Shown here one piece after another: positions 34,241-45,962 of a stretch of 64,000 bases of DNA; within the stretch, counting starts at the first letter, position 1, and the number at the start of each line of letters is the position of its first letter. The position numbers and the translations under genes were made by a program. The notes below the pieces were generated by a model that worked only from the letters and a program-made list of their open reading frames with translations, had not been told where the DNA came from and searched no databases. Source of the stretch: Boletus sp. NGJ (taxonomy: Eukaryota > Basidiomycota > Agaricomycetes > Boletales > Boletaceae); assembly GCA_019096195.1 (NCBI GenBank), contig JAGTXK010000103.1:496001-560000 (forward strand). The letters are read 5' to 3'.

Positions 34241-35121
34241 TCACTTCGTCTTTGCCGTCTCATCTGTCTGAGACCCGGTTTCGTCGTCCAGGGGGTTGTG
34301 TATCTTTCCCTCTTTCATATTTTTCATCCGTTCTCGTATGACGGTTGCCATTTTGTAGGTGTGGTAGAGGCCCTGGGTGTGGCTGGGCGTCCAACCGTCA
34401 GGTAGACGTTCTTGTTGTACCCATAGACGCAGTACGTCCATGTCAAGGCCATACGTCCCCGCGTTTTCTCCACCTAATATACCAATCGCAACCGCCATCT
34501 CTCCCCGTGCAATCTCCGCATGGACGCCATCCAACGGCCGACACTCCGCTTCTCGCTTCACCCGAATGTTTGCGACATCCTCGAGTGTCATACGACCAGG
34601 CTGATAGCGTCCGCCTCGCTCAAGAGCGACATTCATGAGTGAGTCGTTCACTGGGATGGGTGCGTATTCATCTTCTTTGTGTGCATCCACGTGGAAGAGT
34701 GAGGCATCATGCTCAATCAGGTTGTGACGCGCGAGATCGGCGAGCGACATATTACGATATTGTGCCAGGAGGAAGAATCCACCAAAGGCGAGAAAGTAGG
34801 CGAGGACGCTGGATAATTGGTACCCCTCCTTGAGGCCCCTAGCGATATCGAATACGCCAATCCTCTTACCACTCCGTGGTCTAGATGGTACGAACGCGGT
34901 CAGAGGATGCAGAAACGAAACGACGTGTTGGAGAGGACTTACAAGAAGCCGTGGTTGGCCAGGGTGTTTAACGCTGGGCAAGGCGACCTGAGGTCACCGG
35001 GTTGTGGGGGGCAGTAAGCGTGTGTGTTCCCTGTTATGGGACATACACCAGACGAGTGTGCATGGTGGTCGTGAGCAGCAACTGGAGAAGCCAGCACGGG
35101 AGAGACTGGGCAGGACATCAT
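34241..35121 (-). CDS. Haem-thiolate peroxidase (chloroperoxidase / unspecific peroxygenase family)
   Basis: A two-exon gene. Exon 1 (from ATG 35,121) reads MMSCPVSPVLASPVAAHDHH and ends RSPCPALNTLANHGF; a GTAAGT donor and CATCTAG acceptor join it to PRSGKRIGVFDIARGL. The axial haem ligand is Cys48 in the PCP motif. The distal-side signature is EHD in NLIEHDASLFH, followed by PIPVNDSLMN. The protein is about 245-250 residues, the size of the short peroxygenase group. These enzymes use H2O2 for oxygen transfer to aromatic and aliphatic substrates. No strong signal peptide is visible, which fits many short forms. A hydrophobic stretch (LAYFLAFGGFFLLAQY) lies inside the fold. Minus-strand TATATAAG at 35,203-35,196 is a candidate TATA box. 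No damage seen. Confidence 0.88.
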
Positions 35122-35195
35122 GCTCGTTGAATATGAGAATGAGAATGGAAAGATACTTGATAGATGAGAAATGAGTTGGGGTCAGTGAGTCGGGG

Positions 35196-35203
35196 CTTAT
35201 ATA
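35196..35203 (-). promoter_or_regulatory. TATA box of the haem-thiolate peroxidase gene
   Basis: TATATAAG on the minus strand, about 75 bp upstream of the ATG at 35,121. This is a normal distance for a fungal core promoter with a short leader. Confidence 0.4.
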
Positions 35204-38200
35204 CGGATGACATTACTTCCGGGTATCAGTAATATCATAGGTCCCCTTCAGGACGAACCCAAGCAATACTTTAACGAGCTCACTTGCCAAACTAAAACTG
35301 CTCGTATTAGTGCACATTTTTAACCCTAATTAGAGCCGAATGCGAATACGTACTAGACAAAAAAAATGATGGGACGCACTTGAATTTCGTTGATATGGGG
35401 ACTCTGCGGCTTGAATGGCGGGGCTCGTATCGCAGATGCGGCCGGAGCACAGCAAGGGCACAGCAGTTCGCATTGGGATCTTGATGACCCCAGTTCCTAG
35501 CAGTCATCCTGGGGTCAAAATTGACCAGAGAGAGGCTGTGGTGACTGGAAACATGAACTCATGGCTACATTGTCTGCAAAGTGCCGCCGTTGGCGTGAGA
35601 TTTTTACACAGCATTCGCATCAGCGGAAACCAATCGAAGAGCTTCTACGATACAAACATCCTTCTCTAGGCAAAGTTACGTCCACGCAACTTTCACGGCG
35701 CCGACCGTCTGCCGTCCTTGTCTCAGGTGTAACGACCCTGTTCCTCCAAGATTTTCATCTGGTCAAGCTTCAGCCCGCGCCTCCTCGCCGCCGTGGACGC
35801 GGCGAAACAGCTGCTTTCGTCTTGCGCGATCACGGGGCAGGGCATATCAATGGGTATCACCGCAGATACGGTACGCATGGCTGAGCTCCCTTGTTCCACT
35901 CATGGTTTGATAAAACATACGCTATGTCATTGCAGTACGACCTCACATTGACCTACATAGGTCCCTTGATGCGGCACGCACACGATTCGTAATCACGTTA
36001 TGATTGTAGATCTTGAGCGAAGAGAGCTGACATCGAGCGCTGATCAACACTCGCGTGGTCACGTCAATGAGCGTGAGACGAGGCCAGCGCGGTACTGTCT
36101 TCCAGGCCCTCCATTGTTCCCGTATTCCCACCGCACTTTCACCTATCGAATCCAAGAATTTTGACAGACATACGTCGTTTCTGGAAGGGAAGACACAAGA
36201 TGAACGTGACACAGCATGATCCTGAATCGGGGAAACATAGACCCAACCGATGGTAGCGGCGGGAGCGGTCAGGTCATTTTATCGCACCTCAAGCCTCAGG
36301 TGTCAATGGGTTTGCCACGCGTGCATGCAAAGTTATCCGCGTGAGAATGGTCTCGGTGCTATACTGCCGGTGGATAGATGTAGAATTTTCTATGAACCGT
36401 GGGCATCTTGGCAAGGTCGACCGTCGAACTGACAAGTTCATACAGAAATTTCTGGTGGAATCCTGCCGCTCAGGTCCTGCTACCCCGCCACAGTGGTGGA
36501 GTTTCTTGGCCGAAAGACTATCATTACCAAATCTTTACGTTCACAAGGTCATGGGTCGGTGGTAATTGCAGGCTGCACCCTGCATGGTCGTCCCTCTCCG
36601 AGTGTCACGCCACTGGAACTCGATCCTACAATATATCGTAACAGTTGGGCTTGAGCAGGGGAAACCGTTCCTCATTACGACTACCTTTTGGCCCATCTGC
36701 CACTTTCCTAAGTAATTGTTTTCTGAGCATGGGTAACGCCAAGTGATGTACATAGCTCGGCGCGGACCTCACCGGGTATCGATTTACCAATGAACAGCCT
36801 TAGTAACTAGGTGTGCCTTTTCTTGAGGAAAAGGACTATTGCACAGCCCAAAACTTCCAGTACTAAGACATACTCCATTGCTCAACTTTCGGCGAGTCAC
36901 ATTTCGAGTCATGCAAAGACTCGTAGCTGTGCGAACGCCATACAGGTACTTGGTCCTTTCATAACGCTGGGACCCGCCATGCCGCCATCAGACGTTCACA
37001 TTCCATGTACATACCTCCACGGTGATCCGACTAGTGACGTCGGGATCGTCTCCTACTACCATATTCTTTTATATTTGATTTACCGCGCACCGCGCACAAA
37101 CTGCTGTGAAACATCCATATGCCAGCTTGCACAGCATATGATGGCGGGTTCTTCCACTGCAGCCCAAAGGGTCTACTGTTATCGATATAGCCAATCTGGA
37201 CAGTTATGGGTTGCTATCATTTTGGCTATGTCACTGAGGTCCGGGTGGCATTGTACCAGCTCTTATGGCTCATCCGAGTCACTTGCATATCACGAGTGCC
37301 CATGTACCGAGGTTGTGATACTCCGTCGTCCTTCGTGGGTCGGACGTACCGTTCCCGGCCCTCGATCCTCGGCGACGTACAGCCCTTGCGGTCACATCGA
37401 AAAGGCAAAGTTTCTGATCGGAACGGTCTGCTGTGGCCGAGTGTGCATACACTTTCAACGGGTTCGTTCAAAGTATCTTCGACTGAGGAAATTTACAACG
37501 CTGTGCGAGGCACAGCATGTAAAAATAAGTGATTTTTGATCTAGAACGGTATTCTGCTGGGTCCCCTGTATGATTCGACGCTGCGTAAGTGTTGATACAC
37601 GTATGTCATCACAATGAATTTGACGGTGGGGCTGTATCTCGCCTACTTACCTTCCGTCCGGATACAATAGCTCGTGGCAGTGCCATCATGTTTGGACGAC
37701 ATATCCTTTGTCAACATGCTTCCATCGGTCTTCTATGGTGTGTGTGCATCATGCATGGTCCCGGATATCGGTAGTTTCCGAGCCCGGAGCTGACCAAGTC
37801 CCTTGGTGTTGATGACGCCGTTGGATACAGGGAACGCTATTGTGACGGCGCGGATCGACTTGCGGGATCTGACATGCAGGCTGAGTAGCAACGCCACTTG
37901 TTGCCCTATGACAAGTCCGAATTCGCTACCAACCGTACTGCAGCCGCATGGATAGTCCCTTGGATTGCACTGCGGGAGACATGTGTTTCGTTTACGATTG
38001 CCAGATACGGGAGGTGGCCATCAGCTGGGCATCTGAGAAACGGCGTAGGCTTGCTTGTCAACCTAGGAAAAACTAATGGCGGTCGGATGACTCTCACGTG
38101 GTCTTACGGGAATTCCCGAACCGGCATACTACTAGGGGCCAATGCGGGTGGATCCTGACTCGGACGCTCTCCGCCGGAAGGTACTCACCGGTGCCAGCAG

Positions 38201-38767
38201 TTCACTCATCACTACTATGCACTGGCACATCCCTGCACATCCACGGATGATCCACCATATTGCACACCTACCTCAAAACAGCATCCAATCTCGGAGCCCA
38301 AGGACGCCGAGATCGGCTACATATTGAAGACGGTCGGTATCTTCGTGGTCCTCGGAATGACTTCTAGTATGTGCCGATTTGTTGGGGGGCCAATTTTGAA
38401 GGAAATGATGACTTGAAAGCCGCGCGTATTCCGATGCGGAGTAGAGAAGCTCAGGTATCTCCAAGCTTTAAAAAATCGGTTTGAAACTGTGGGGTCGTGG
38501 GAGTGTCTCGCTCATTCTTGCTGGGAACCACACGGAGACATGGAGGATAGGCAACAATGCTGGTGTGGCCCAAAAGTCAAAATATGCCCTGTGCGATCGT
38601 CAGGTGGATCGGCTGGAGCACCGTTCGCATCCAAACACACGAAGTCGTCCAATGATGGGTAGTCCTTTTTTCAATGAAAACGTCCCCACCTCAGACGAGT
38701 CGCGGTTAACTCTGCGCGACCGGTCTTCCTCTGTATAACACGAACTGCGATCCGATCGGTTTCACGC
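35204..38767. other. 3.5 kb of host DNA with no recognisable gene
   Basis: Open frames up to 242 codons (36,811-37,539, plus) lack domains, and their residue use looks random. The CpG-rich composition matches the surrounding host DNA. A minus-strand frame at 35,943-36,212 weakly recalls a cytochrome P450 segment but is too poor to call. Confidence 0.4.
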
Positions 38768-40036
38768 CTGGTCGAACGACGAGTCATGGTTTCCTTGTCG
38801 TGGTAGGCACGTGGTCGCTGGACCAGACACTCTTGTGGACTCCCGGATCGAATGCGACGACGGGCGAACATGTCGATTTATCGGATTTGAGTCTCGTAGG
38901 GGCACAGTTCCCACTGGTACAGGCCATTCAAGCCACTGGTACTCCGACGATCGTAGTTTTCGTGAGCGGAAAGCCCGTAACCAACCCTTGGATTCAACAG
39001 AGTAAGCCATCTCCGATGATTACCTTAACTTTTCTGATTGCATGGCAGACGTGGACGCCGTGGTCCAGCAGTTCTATCCAGGGGAGCTGGGCGGCCTCGC
39101 CTTCGCCGAAATCATCTTTGGAGTAGTCAACCCGTCTGGTATGCATGACAATGTCGTTCAACCAGTCCTTCCATGCTCATCGCTGACCATTCGGCAGGCA
39201 AACTCCCTGTCTCGTTTCCAAGAAGCGTTGCCACTACACCCGTCTTTTACAACTACCTTAAAGGCGGCCGGCCGGTCGACCCTGGCATGATCTATCCGAA
39301 CGATTCCCTCCTGTTTGGACACCAGGTAATGTCCTTCGATGTGCACAGCCTCTCTCCTGTGACCAGGATATTGCTAGCATGTCCTTGACACCCCCGTTCC
39401 AACATGGAGCTTCGGTCGTGGACTGAGCTACACGACGTTCAACTAGTGCGTGAAACCATTCCCCACTCCGATCATCCAGGTGTGTACTCACAGAAACATT
39501 CAGCACCGACTTGCAGCTATCTTGTTCGACGATCGGAACGGACGAGGACTTCAACGTGACCGTGACAGTCCACAACACTGGCTCGATGCATGGCAAGGAG
39601 GTCGTTCAGGTCAGTTTGGACAGCAAGAAATTGACCGCGTTTTTGAGCCGACAATGCGTTTGTCCCCGAAATAGGTTTACATGACAGATCTCTTCAGCTC
39701 TGTCGTCACCCCGAACATGGAGTTGATCGGCTTCACCAAGGTGGACATCCCGTGAGTCTGGCATGGTGTTCATCTATCCCTGTCTCGCTGACTCGGTGGG
39801 TTGTAGTGCGGGACAATCGAAGACGGTAACCATCCCGGTGGTGTCGAGTCAGCTTGCCGTATGGTCTCTCAGGCAAGTCCTCATCAGTACATCCTCACCC
39901 TCAAAAAACAAACTGATCTGCGTTATCATTACCTTTTTCGTCTAGCCACCAATGGGTGGTCGAGCCTGGTAATTTCAGCATCTTTGTGGGAACAAGCGAG
40001 GAGGTGTACCTCAATACCACACTCACGGTACAATAA
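38768..40036 (+). pseudogene. 5'-truncated GH3 copy in arm B
   Basis: Only the C-terminal part is present, from MVGTWSLDQTLLW through WSFGRGLSYTTFN-equivalent sequence to TLTVQ. The catalytic nucleophile region (VTSDAGSVD) and everything upstream are outside the duplicated segment. The remaining exons keep splice sites and differ from arm A at scattered bases (for example Tyr to His and Ile to Thr in the LFGHQ-VLDIP region). It cannot hydrolyse substrate. Sequence left of 38,768 is unrelated to GH3. Confidence 0.88.
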
Positions 40037-40249
40037 AGAGGTTTCTGGCGCCATAGACGACTAGAGATGAAGCTGAGATATTGGTCACGTCATGTTGTAG
40101 GTGCTGATGACCAAATAAAACCGTTCCATTGCCTTTTCCTTTGCACTCATTGCTTCCATCAATCGGCGACTCGTGTGAGCAACTTACCATCGAATTCTGC
40201 CCTGCTCGCTCCCGTCCGGGAAATAAAAATCCCAGCGAAGTTTGCAAAA

Positions 40250-41319
40250 TAGAGAACGATCCTATGGCGCTGCGAGTGTAAGTTCATATATCCCGACTCG
40301 CCAGGTGAGCGGTATGCGTGCACTATTATATACATCCATAAAACGCATCCGGACTGGGCGTTCCGAGGACACCTGTATTCCGTTGAGCATCAAGAAAACA
40401 GCGTGGCGAGCCATCTACGGAGTTGTCTTGCGACGCCGTTGGACCGGAATTAAAAGGTCATCCGAACCGCTCTTGTCGTGCATGGCAGGAAGTCGTCTGT
40501 ACAAGAAGGGCTCGACACCGAAAAATATTATTAACCATAGAGTGGAGTTCATCTAGACGTCGAACGTCAAGGGGCAGCTGAGACTTGGACGCTGTTTCGC
40601 TCCACTGCAACTTGGGCACCGCTACTCATCGCAGGATGGTTTCGCCTTTCTACATTCAGAACTTTTGGGAGGACATGAAGTAAGCAATGGACCAACGTCT
40701 TCGGTGTGAGCTGGACTGCCCGTGATGAACACCACCGACGACCCTCTCCCATGATATAGCAATGATTGTGCTCGAGCTCTAGGAACGTGGCCCAACTCAC
40801 GCTAGATGGTTTGGACCCAGTGCAGAGTGTCAACCATACCGTGCCTACTATGTGGGAGAACGACGGGGTGAACTGGTTCGGGATCAGTACATCAACGTGA
40901 GTGTGGTGCGACTGGATGGTTTGGGCTAACGAGCAAGTATACGTATTACCTCGCAAGTTGGTGGGTGACCGATACGATCGTGACACTCCCGTATATTTGC
41001 CAATTACAACATTCGTATTCTTCTCAGCACCTGGTCAGCTCGGCTTGATGGGAAACTAGCTCGTCGTTTGTGATGATGATTAAAAGATCTTGAGCTATTG
41101 TTGTGTGCTTTTATTACATTCGACGACACGTCCACTCCAGCACCGAGTACTGATGTCGAAAAGGCAATGCAGAGTATAATGAAACCACAGATGGTGTCGA
41201 TATCGACTTTCATGGAAATACAGCAACTGATCGATAGCTGCACTACTTGCAATGCCGGGACCACTCACAGGTTCCTATCGAATTCAGCTGATCGTGTCCG
41301 GGTCGGTAAGAACATTTGA
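40250..41319 (+). other. Arm B copy of the unresolved gene at 20,624-21,700
   Basis: The same short coding-like stretches as in arm A, in the opposite orientation, with several substitutions and a roughly 10-bp indel near 40,457. I cannot define its exons. Confidence 0.28.
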
Positions 41320-41331
41320 TGTTGACCAGCA

Positions 41332-41887
41332 TCAACCAATTTCATGTTCTGCTAATAGCTACGAATAATGTAATGTGCAATTATGGCCGTGCAGGCCAAA
41401 GAGGATGTAACGTAGGAACTCACCATGTTGGGAATGCCATTCGAGATCGGGTAGGGATGCTTGCAATTTGGACATACCATCACGCCCTCGACGACGTGTA
41501 TCTGCGTATCACGTGCAACACGGTAAGCAATCACGGGACGGATCGGAAACAAGACGCGGTGGAACACCTCGAGGAGGACGTGATGGAGCTTTTGCAAGAA
41601 TTCATCGTCTGTCATCTCTGGCTGCTCGGGTGGTAGAGAAGTGTCTCCGACCTACAGCATCTACTTGAGAAAGTAAGGCTGGATGAAGAGACACGAACAC
41701 CTGCCAAAGTGGCTGCACCGACGAGGGCAGGCCATTCGAGCCTCGGAAGGATATTTTTGATAAAATCGGGATTGAACTCTTGTTCGCGTAGTTCGATTTG
41801 GATATCTTGCAATATCAATGGAAAGTTGTTGATGGTGCAGCCCTTTGCATGGCAAGCAAGCAAATTATGGGTGATCAAACGGACCAT
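41332..41887 (-). CDS. TRM112: TRM112, copy B
   Basis: A four-exon structure identical to copy A. Exon 1 is identical at the nucleotide level. Exon 3 has one change, KHPYPISNG for KHSYPISNG, and a synonymous change lies in the QKLHHV region. Zinc-binding Cys residues and all splice sites are kept. Both TRM112 copies therefore look functional, unlike the neighbouring duplicated genes. The 96-bp divergent spacer to RRP45 is also preserved. Confidence 0.88.
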
Positions 41888-41983
41888 GATTCAGCGTGAG
41901 GATGCCAGTGGTACGAAAGAGAATGTCCTAAGCCGTGCGTACGTAAGCAACAGAGTTCTTTGACGACTTCAACCTCGTAACAC

Positions 41984-43086
41984 ATGCGTCCTCAATCTCC
42001 TTCAATACCCGAGAAAGAGTTCACATACGAGGCTTTAAAACAGTCGCTCCGTCTTGATGGACGCGATCCACTGGAACTACGGACACCGACGCTCACTTTC
42101 GGGTCAGAATTAGGTTGGGTCGAATGCACATTTGGCAAGACACGGTGCGTGTCACGAACACATCGACCAGCTTCGTGCGCGCAGGTCCAACACATTCCAC
42201 GCAGTGTTATCGCCCATGTCGATGCGAAAATGGTCAAACCGCCACCCGAACGCCCATTCGAGGGCATCATCACCCTCCATTCCGAAATTTCGCCCATGGC
42301 CTCTGTCGATTACGAACTCGGTCGGTAGGCCGTACGATCTGATCTCTATTTTCTGAGTGTTTATCGTCGTGTGTTTGGGTGTGGCAGGCCGTCTGAAGAG
42401 GAGGTCACGATGACACGGATGCTTGACAAGGTTCTGAGGCGGAGCGACGCGATCGACAAGGAATCTCTTTGCATCCTCGCCGGACAACGCGTTCGTCATG
42501 TCCGTGCTGTACCTCCATTCGACGCACTAAAAATCGCGGACTGCTAGGTTTGGCACCTCCGCCTTACGGTGCACTGTCTCGCCGATGCAGGAAACATGCT
42601 CGACTGTGCCTGCCTCGCAGGGATCGTCGCCTTGAAACATTTTCGTCGACCAGACGTCGAGGTTATCGGAGACGACGTCATCGTGGTTCGTATATCACCC
42701 CTCGCCTTGGGGGATATGGTGTCGTCTATTGAACTGAACACGCATCCTGTTATCGTAGCATGCGCCAGAAGAGCGCGCCCCTGTACCGCTTGCTATTCAC
42801 CACACGCCGTTCTGCATCACGTTTGCATTCTTCCCCGATCCGACGACGCGTCCTGTCGTAGATCCCTCGCTGCTGGAACAAAGGCTGAGTGCTGGAACGA
42901 TGAGTATCGCGCTCAACGCGCAGCGCGAGATATGTGTCTTGCACAAAGCGGGCGGCGTGTCAACGGGCACCGGAAGAGATTCTGCGGCTGCTCAACGTCG
43001 CCGTAGGTATCGCGAAAGATTTGGACAAGTTGGTCGAAGCTCGGTTACGAGAAGATTGGGCAGAACGCAAGGTCGAGGTACGATAA
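41984..43086 (+). pseudogene. RRP45: RRP45, copy B, with a one-base insertion
   Basis: Same five exons as copy A from the ATG at 41,984 to the TAA at 43,084. In the last exon arm A reads GTGTCGACGGCACCGG, and here the matching site (about 42,957-42,973) reads GTGTCAACGGGCACCGG, with one extra G. The frame shifts after LHKAGGVST and the last ~45 residues are replaced. Another difference is SEEEV for SEDEV in exon 3. The lost tail includes the last helix of the RNase PH fold, so this copy is probably not functional. A sequencing error at the G run is a simple alternative. Confidence 0.75.
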
Positions 43087-43210
43087 GCTCCACAATAAAA
43101 AAGTAGTCGACAGGTTCTGCGAATGCCAGAGCTCGTGAAAACGGCTATTGTTTGCATGTGGTCTCAGTATAGTTGAGAGTGGCTGCAATGACGACAGTAC
43201 CGATGGTTCC

Positions 43211-43476
43211 ATGAAGTCGAATCTGTACGTGCACCTATTCTTCTCCGCGATTTGCGTCATGCAGAAAACTTAAACTTATTGACTGAACGAAGGTAGTCGA
43301 CCCTCCCGGCGAAACGCCTCACAACACTCGAGGTCTTCGAGTCCAAAATAACAATGAGTCTAAGTTTTCCAGAGACCATGCATGTCGACAGGAGCGGCCC
43401 GGGCACAGGTATGAACAGCGGTATGCTACTTTTCTGTGCCGACAGGGTCTCAGAACGTCTTGCAGACACATTTTAA
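43211..43476 (+). pseudogene. Truncated gene U copy with a new tail
   Basis: The short exon (ATG 43,211, MKSNLY) and the first 17 codons of exon 2 (43,297 on, STLPAKRLTTLEVFESK) match arm A. Past 43,346 the sequence is unrelated and the frame runs on for about 43 codons to a TAA at 43,474. The intron is longer than in arm A by a short AAACTTAA-type insertion. It is the broken end of the duplicated segment, with a chance fusion tail. Confidence 0.5.
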
Positions 43477-43499
43477 TTTCCTCAAGGTAGCATCATCAC

Positions 43500-45020
43500 A
43501 TTGGAGATCCGTAGATCCTTTCCTAGCCTAGGTAATTCTTACTGTAGCTGTACCAGGATTGGCATAATATAATCCTTACTAAAGTCGTTGTATTGTTTTG
43601 ATTTTGGATGGAAAGATGGAATAGCTGGACATTGATTTATCTAAGCGGGGAACAATGAAAACGCGGTAGATCTAATATGGACCATACAATGCTGTAGATA
43701 GATTAATGTTGTCCATCGATTGTGGATGCTCCGTTGGCGATATAAAAGCGGCACGTCAACTAGTGGCTTGGTGGAGTTCATCAGCGAATTTGAAAAGGTT
43801 AGGTAATATTATATAATGACATTATAAGCACCACATTTGTCATAATCTCAATAATTATTATTAGCTGAAAGGTAATTATATATACAGGAATAAATAGGTC
43901 AAATGACATTGATAATGGCTACAAAAATTATACTAAATTGTCTTTAAAGCCAGTTTATAGTGTAAATTATAATTCATTAACATCATTTGAGTTGATTATT
44001 TAATCATATAATCTCCCTACTATGTTCTTGTCTTTATCCATGCTATACCATCTGATAGTGATATAATATTGCAATACAATCCAATACAATTCTCTGGAAG
44101 TGATAGTATGCCTCAAAATTTATCCTCAAGTTTGCAAATGGAATGTTTAATTCCATTCATCAATTATAATATAAAGGTAATCATAATAATTTATCAATCT
44201 TATTTACAGTATGACTCTTTATAAGTAAACTACCATTGTATACTACTATTGTAACTACTCAAAACTTAAAAAAGCGAAAAAATAAAGACTTACAAGTGAC
44301 CTCACACAAGTGCAAACATACCTGATTGTAAGTAAACACTAGAAACTAGAGTGACTCTTGCTCTGAGATGAACTCAAGAGACAAGAGTGAAGAAAGTTGA
44401 AAAAAAGTGAGTCAGTTTATATAATATGTACTGTACAGTACTTACAAATCTTTTCCCACACCTTCAACTACCTTAGAGTGTTTGAAAGATATACATGATA
44501 AAGGTAGTATAATAAGTAAAGGCAGAATATCATTGAATGTCAATGAATATAATTATGAATACAGTCAGATAAAACATTACCAGATATAATATTAATGCTA
44601 CTGGCATTATAAACTGTTGTTATTTATTTGTTACAATGATAAGTTGCAATAGCAATGGCATTTCTTATAATATTTACCAGATGTGACATCCATATAGCAT
44701 TTCAATACAATTCTCCAAGTCGATTAGATTATATTTATATCTTTATGAAATAACAGTAGATTGATTGGAAAGATTAAGAATAATCAGAAACCTTGACTAT
44801 ACATTATCTTTTCATGAAATATTTGTATGACTATGCAAGTGCATTGAAAAGCAATAGAAATACTTACATTTTCATATCAACTGTGGATTTAATTAGAATA
44901 TCTATCATGTCATAACGAGATAAGCATAAACCAGTGATGTTGAACAACGATATGCCCCTCAAGAGTCTCCTAGATCACTTCGCCAATGCCACTCATGACA
45001 AACATCAGTAAAAACAGGAC
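43500..45020. other. AT-rich gene-free stretch
   Basis: About 1.5 kb with very few G/C bases, no open frame of note and almost no CpG. The change from the arm B side is sharp. I see no terminal repeats that would define an element, and no tRNA or mitochondrial gene. Confidence 0.5.
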
Positions 45021-45023
45021 TAA

Positions 45024-45053
45024 CTGTCCAGTGCTGGCCAGTACTGGACAGTA
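45024..45053. repeat. 30-bp palindrome (hairpin)
   Basis: ACTGTCCAGTGCTGG is followed directly by CCAGTACTGGACAGT, the reverse complement with one mismatch. There is no loop. It stands just before the CATAGT-rich stretch. Confidence 0.7.
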
Positions 45054-45054
45054 A

Positions 45055-45265
45055 CATAGTGCTTATAGTGAGGGTCCAACTGGATAGTGGTTTGATAGTA
45101 CTATGACAGTGTCTCATAGTTTGTTCATAGTGTGGCCATAGTTTGTCATTGTCTTCTCAGTGTCTCATAGTATTCTCATAGTACTTTCATAGCAGTCATA
45201 GTATTCCTATAGTATCTCATAGTGTGATCATAGTGATGCCATAGTATATATAGTGCTTCCATAGT
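45055..45265. repeat. CATAGT-rich degenerate tandem stretch
   Basis: The hexamer CATAGT or close variants recur more than a dozen times at irregular 10-20 bp spacing (TCTCATAGT, TTCATAGT, TCATAGTATT). Similar stretches, mostly in the opposite orientation (ACTATG), occur at 45,884-45,962 and 61,290-61,450. Confidence 0.7.
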
Positions 45266-45269
45266 GGCT

Positions 45270-45410
45270 TAGCAATTCTAATTCTCATTCTAATTCTAAT
45301 CCAATTTCAAGCCAATTCTAATTTCAAATTCAATCAAATATTAATTCTACTAATTCTAATCCCAGTCCCAGTCCCAATCCCAATCCTAATTCCAATCCTA
45401 ATGATTTACA
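45270..45410. repeat. CTAATTCTAATCC / CCCAGTCCCAAT simple repeats
   Basis: Short imperfect repeats of TCTAATTC and then CCCAGTC/CCCAATC. Confidence 0.6.
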
Positions 45411-45589
45411 AAGTAAAGTGTTGACTTCATGTAATGAGTAGAGAAGGATAAAATTAAGAAACAAGAGAGTGTGGGAAAGTTTTTGAAGTCTGGCTTGTTT
45501 ATATAAGAATGGTGGCACAAACATTGGCAAACAATGTCCGCTTTTTTAACACTGAGTGTGGGAAAATGGACTTGGATATTTTTTAAATG

Positions 45590-45874
45590 TAGGTCTACAC
45601 TTTTGGTACACTTTGTGACTACACTTTTACTACACTTTGGTGTGCACTTTTGGTACACTTTTGGTACACTTTGTTTGCTACACTGTACTACATTCTGCTA
45701 CACTTTTGTTTGCTTTTTTTTTACTACACTTTGTTTGCTACACTTTTGCTACATTTGGTGCGCATTTTTGCTACACTGTATTACACTCTTTTCTACACTT
45801 TTTGTACAACATTTGACTACACCTTTGACTACACTTTTTGTATACTTTTGATTTAGGTTTAGGTTTAGGTTTAG
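45590..45874. repeat. CTACACTTTTG tandem repeats ending in TTTAGG units
   Basis: About 15 imperfect copies of a CTACACTTTTGGTA-like unit run to about 45,848, followed by nearly four TTTAGG units at 45,852-45,874. The hexamer differs from the TTAGGG-type phase usual for fungi only in repeat frame and composition, and the run is short. Confidence 0.6.
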
Positions 45875-45883
45875 CTTAAAATT

Positions 45884-45962
45884 ACTACTATGACTATGAC
45901 TACTATGGATGTACTATGAATGCTATGAAATGCTATGGTATTATGACACTATGATACTATGC
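45884..45962. repeat. ACTATG-rich stretch directly abutting an LTR
   Basis: ACTATG/GCTATG units at close spacing (ACTACTATGACTATGACTAC) run up to the first base of the LTR at 45,963. The orientation is opposite to the stretch at 45,055. Confidence 0.7.

Larger units (their letters stand above)
38768..43346 (-). repeat. Arm B of the large inverted duplication (derived copy)
   Basis: The reverse complement matches 18,604-23,218. The left end starts within the GH3 gene and lacks about 38 bp present in arm A just inside the boundary. The right end stops within exon 2 of gene U. Neither gene continues past the arm here, so this copy is derived. The spacer between arms is 15,549 bp. Confidence 0.93.

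Noticed and set aside
35943-36212. Weak cytochrome P450-like segment on the minus strand
   Set aside because: Only a vague resemblance; no haem-binding Cys motif or ExxR found nearby.
36811-37539. 242-codon plus-strand open frame
   Set aside because: Longest frame in the empty 35-38 kb stretch, but with no domain, no plausible splice context and random-looking residue use; probably chance in GC-rich DNA.
43500-45020. Mitochondrial DNA insertion
   Set aside because: AT-rich composition suggested it, but no mitochondrial gene, tRNA or GC cluster could be read.
45852-45874. TTTAGG repeats as an interstitial telomere
   Set aside because: Fewer than four units at the edge of other simple repeats; too short to claim a telomeric origin.
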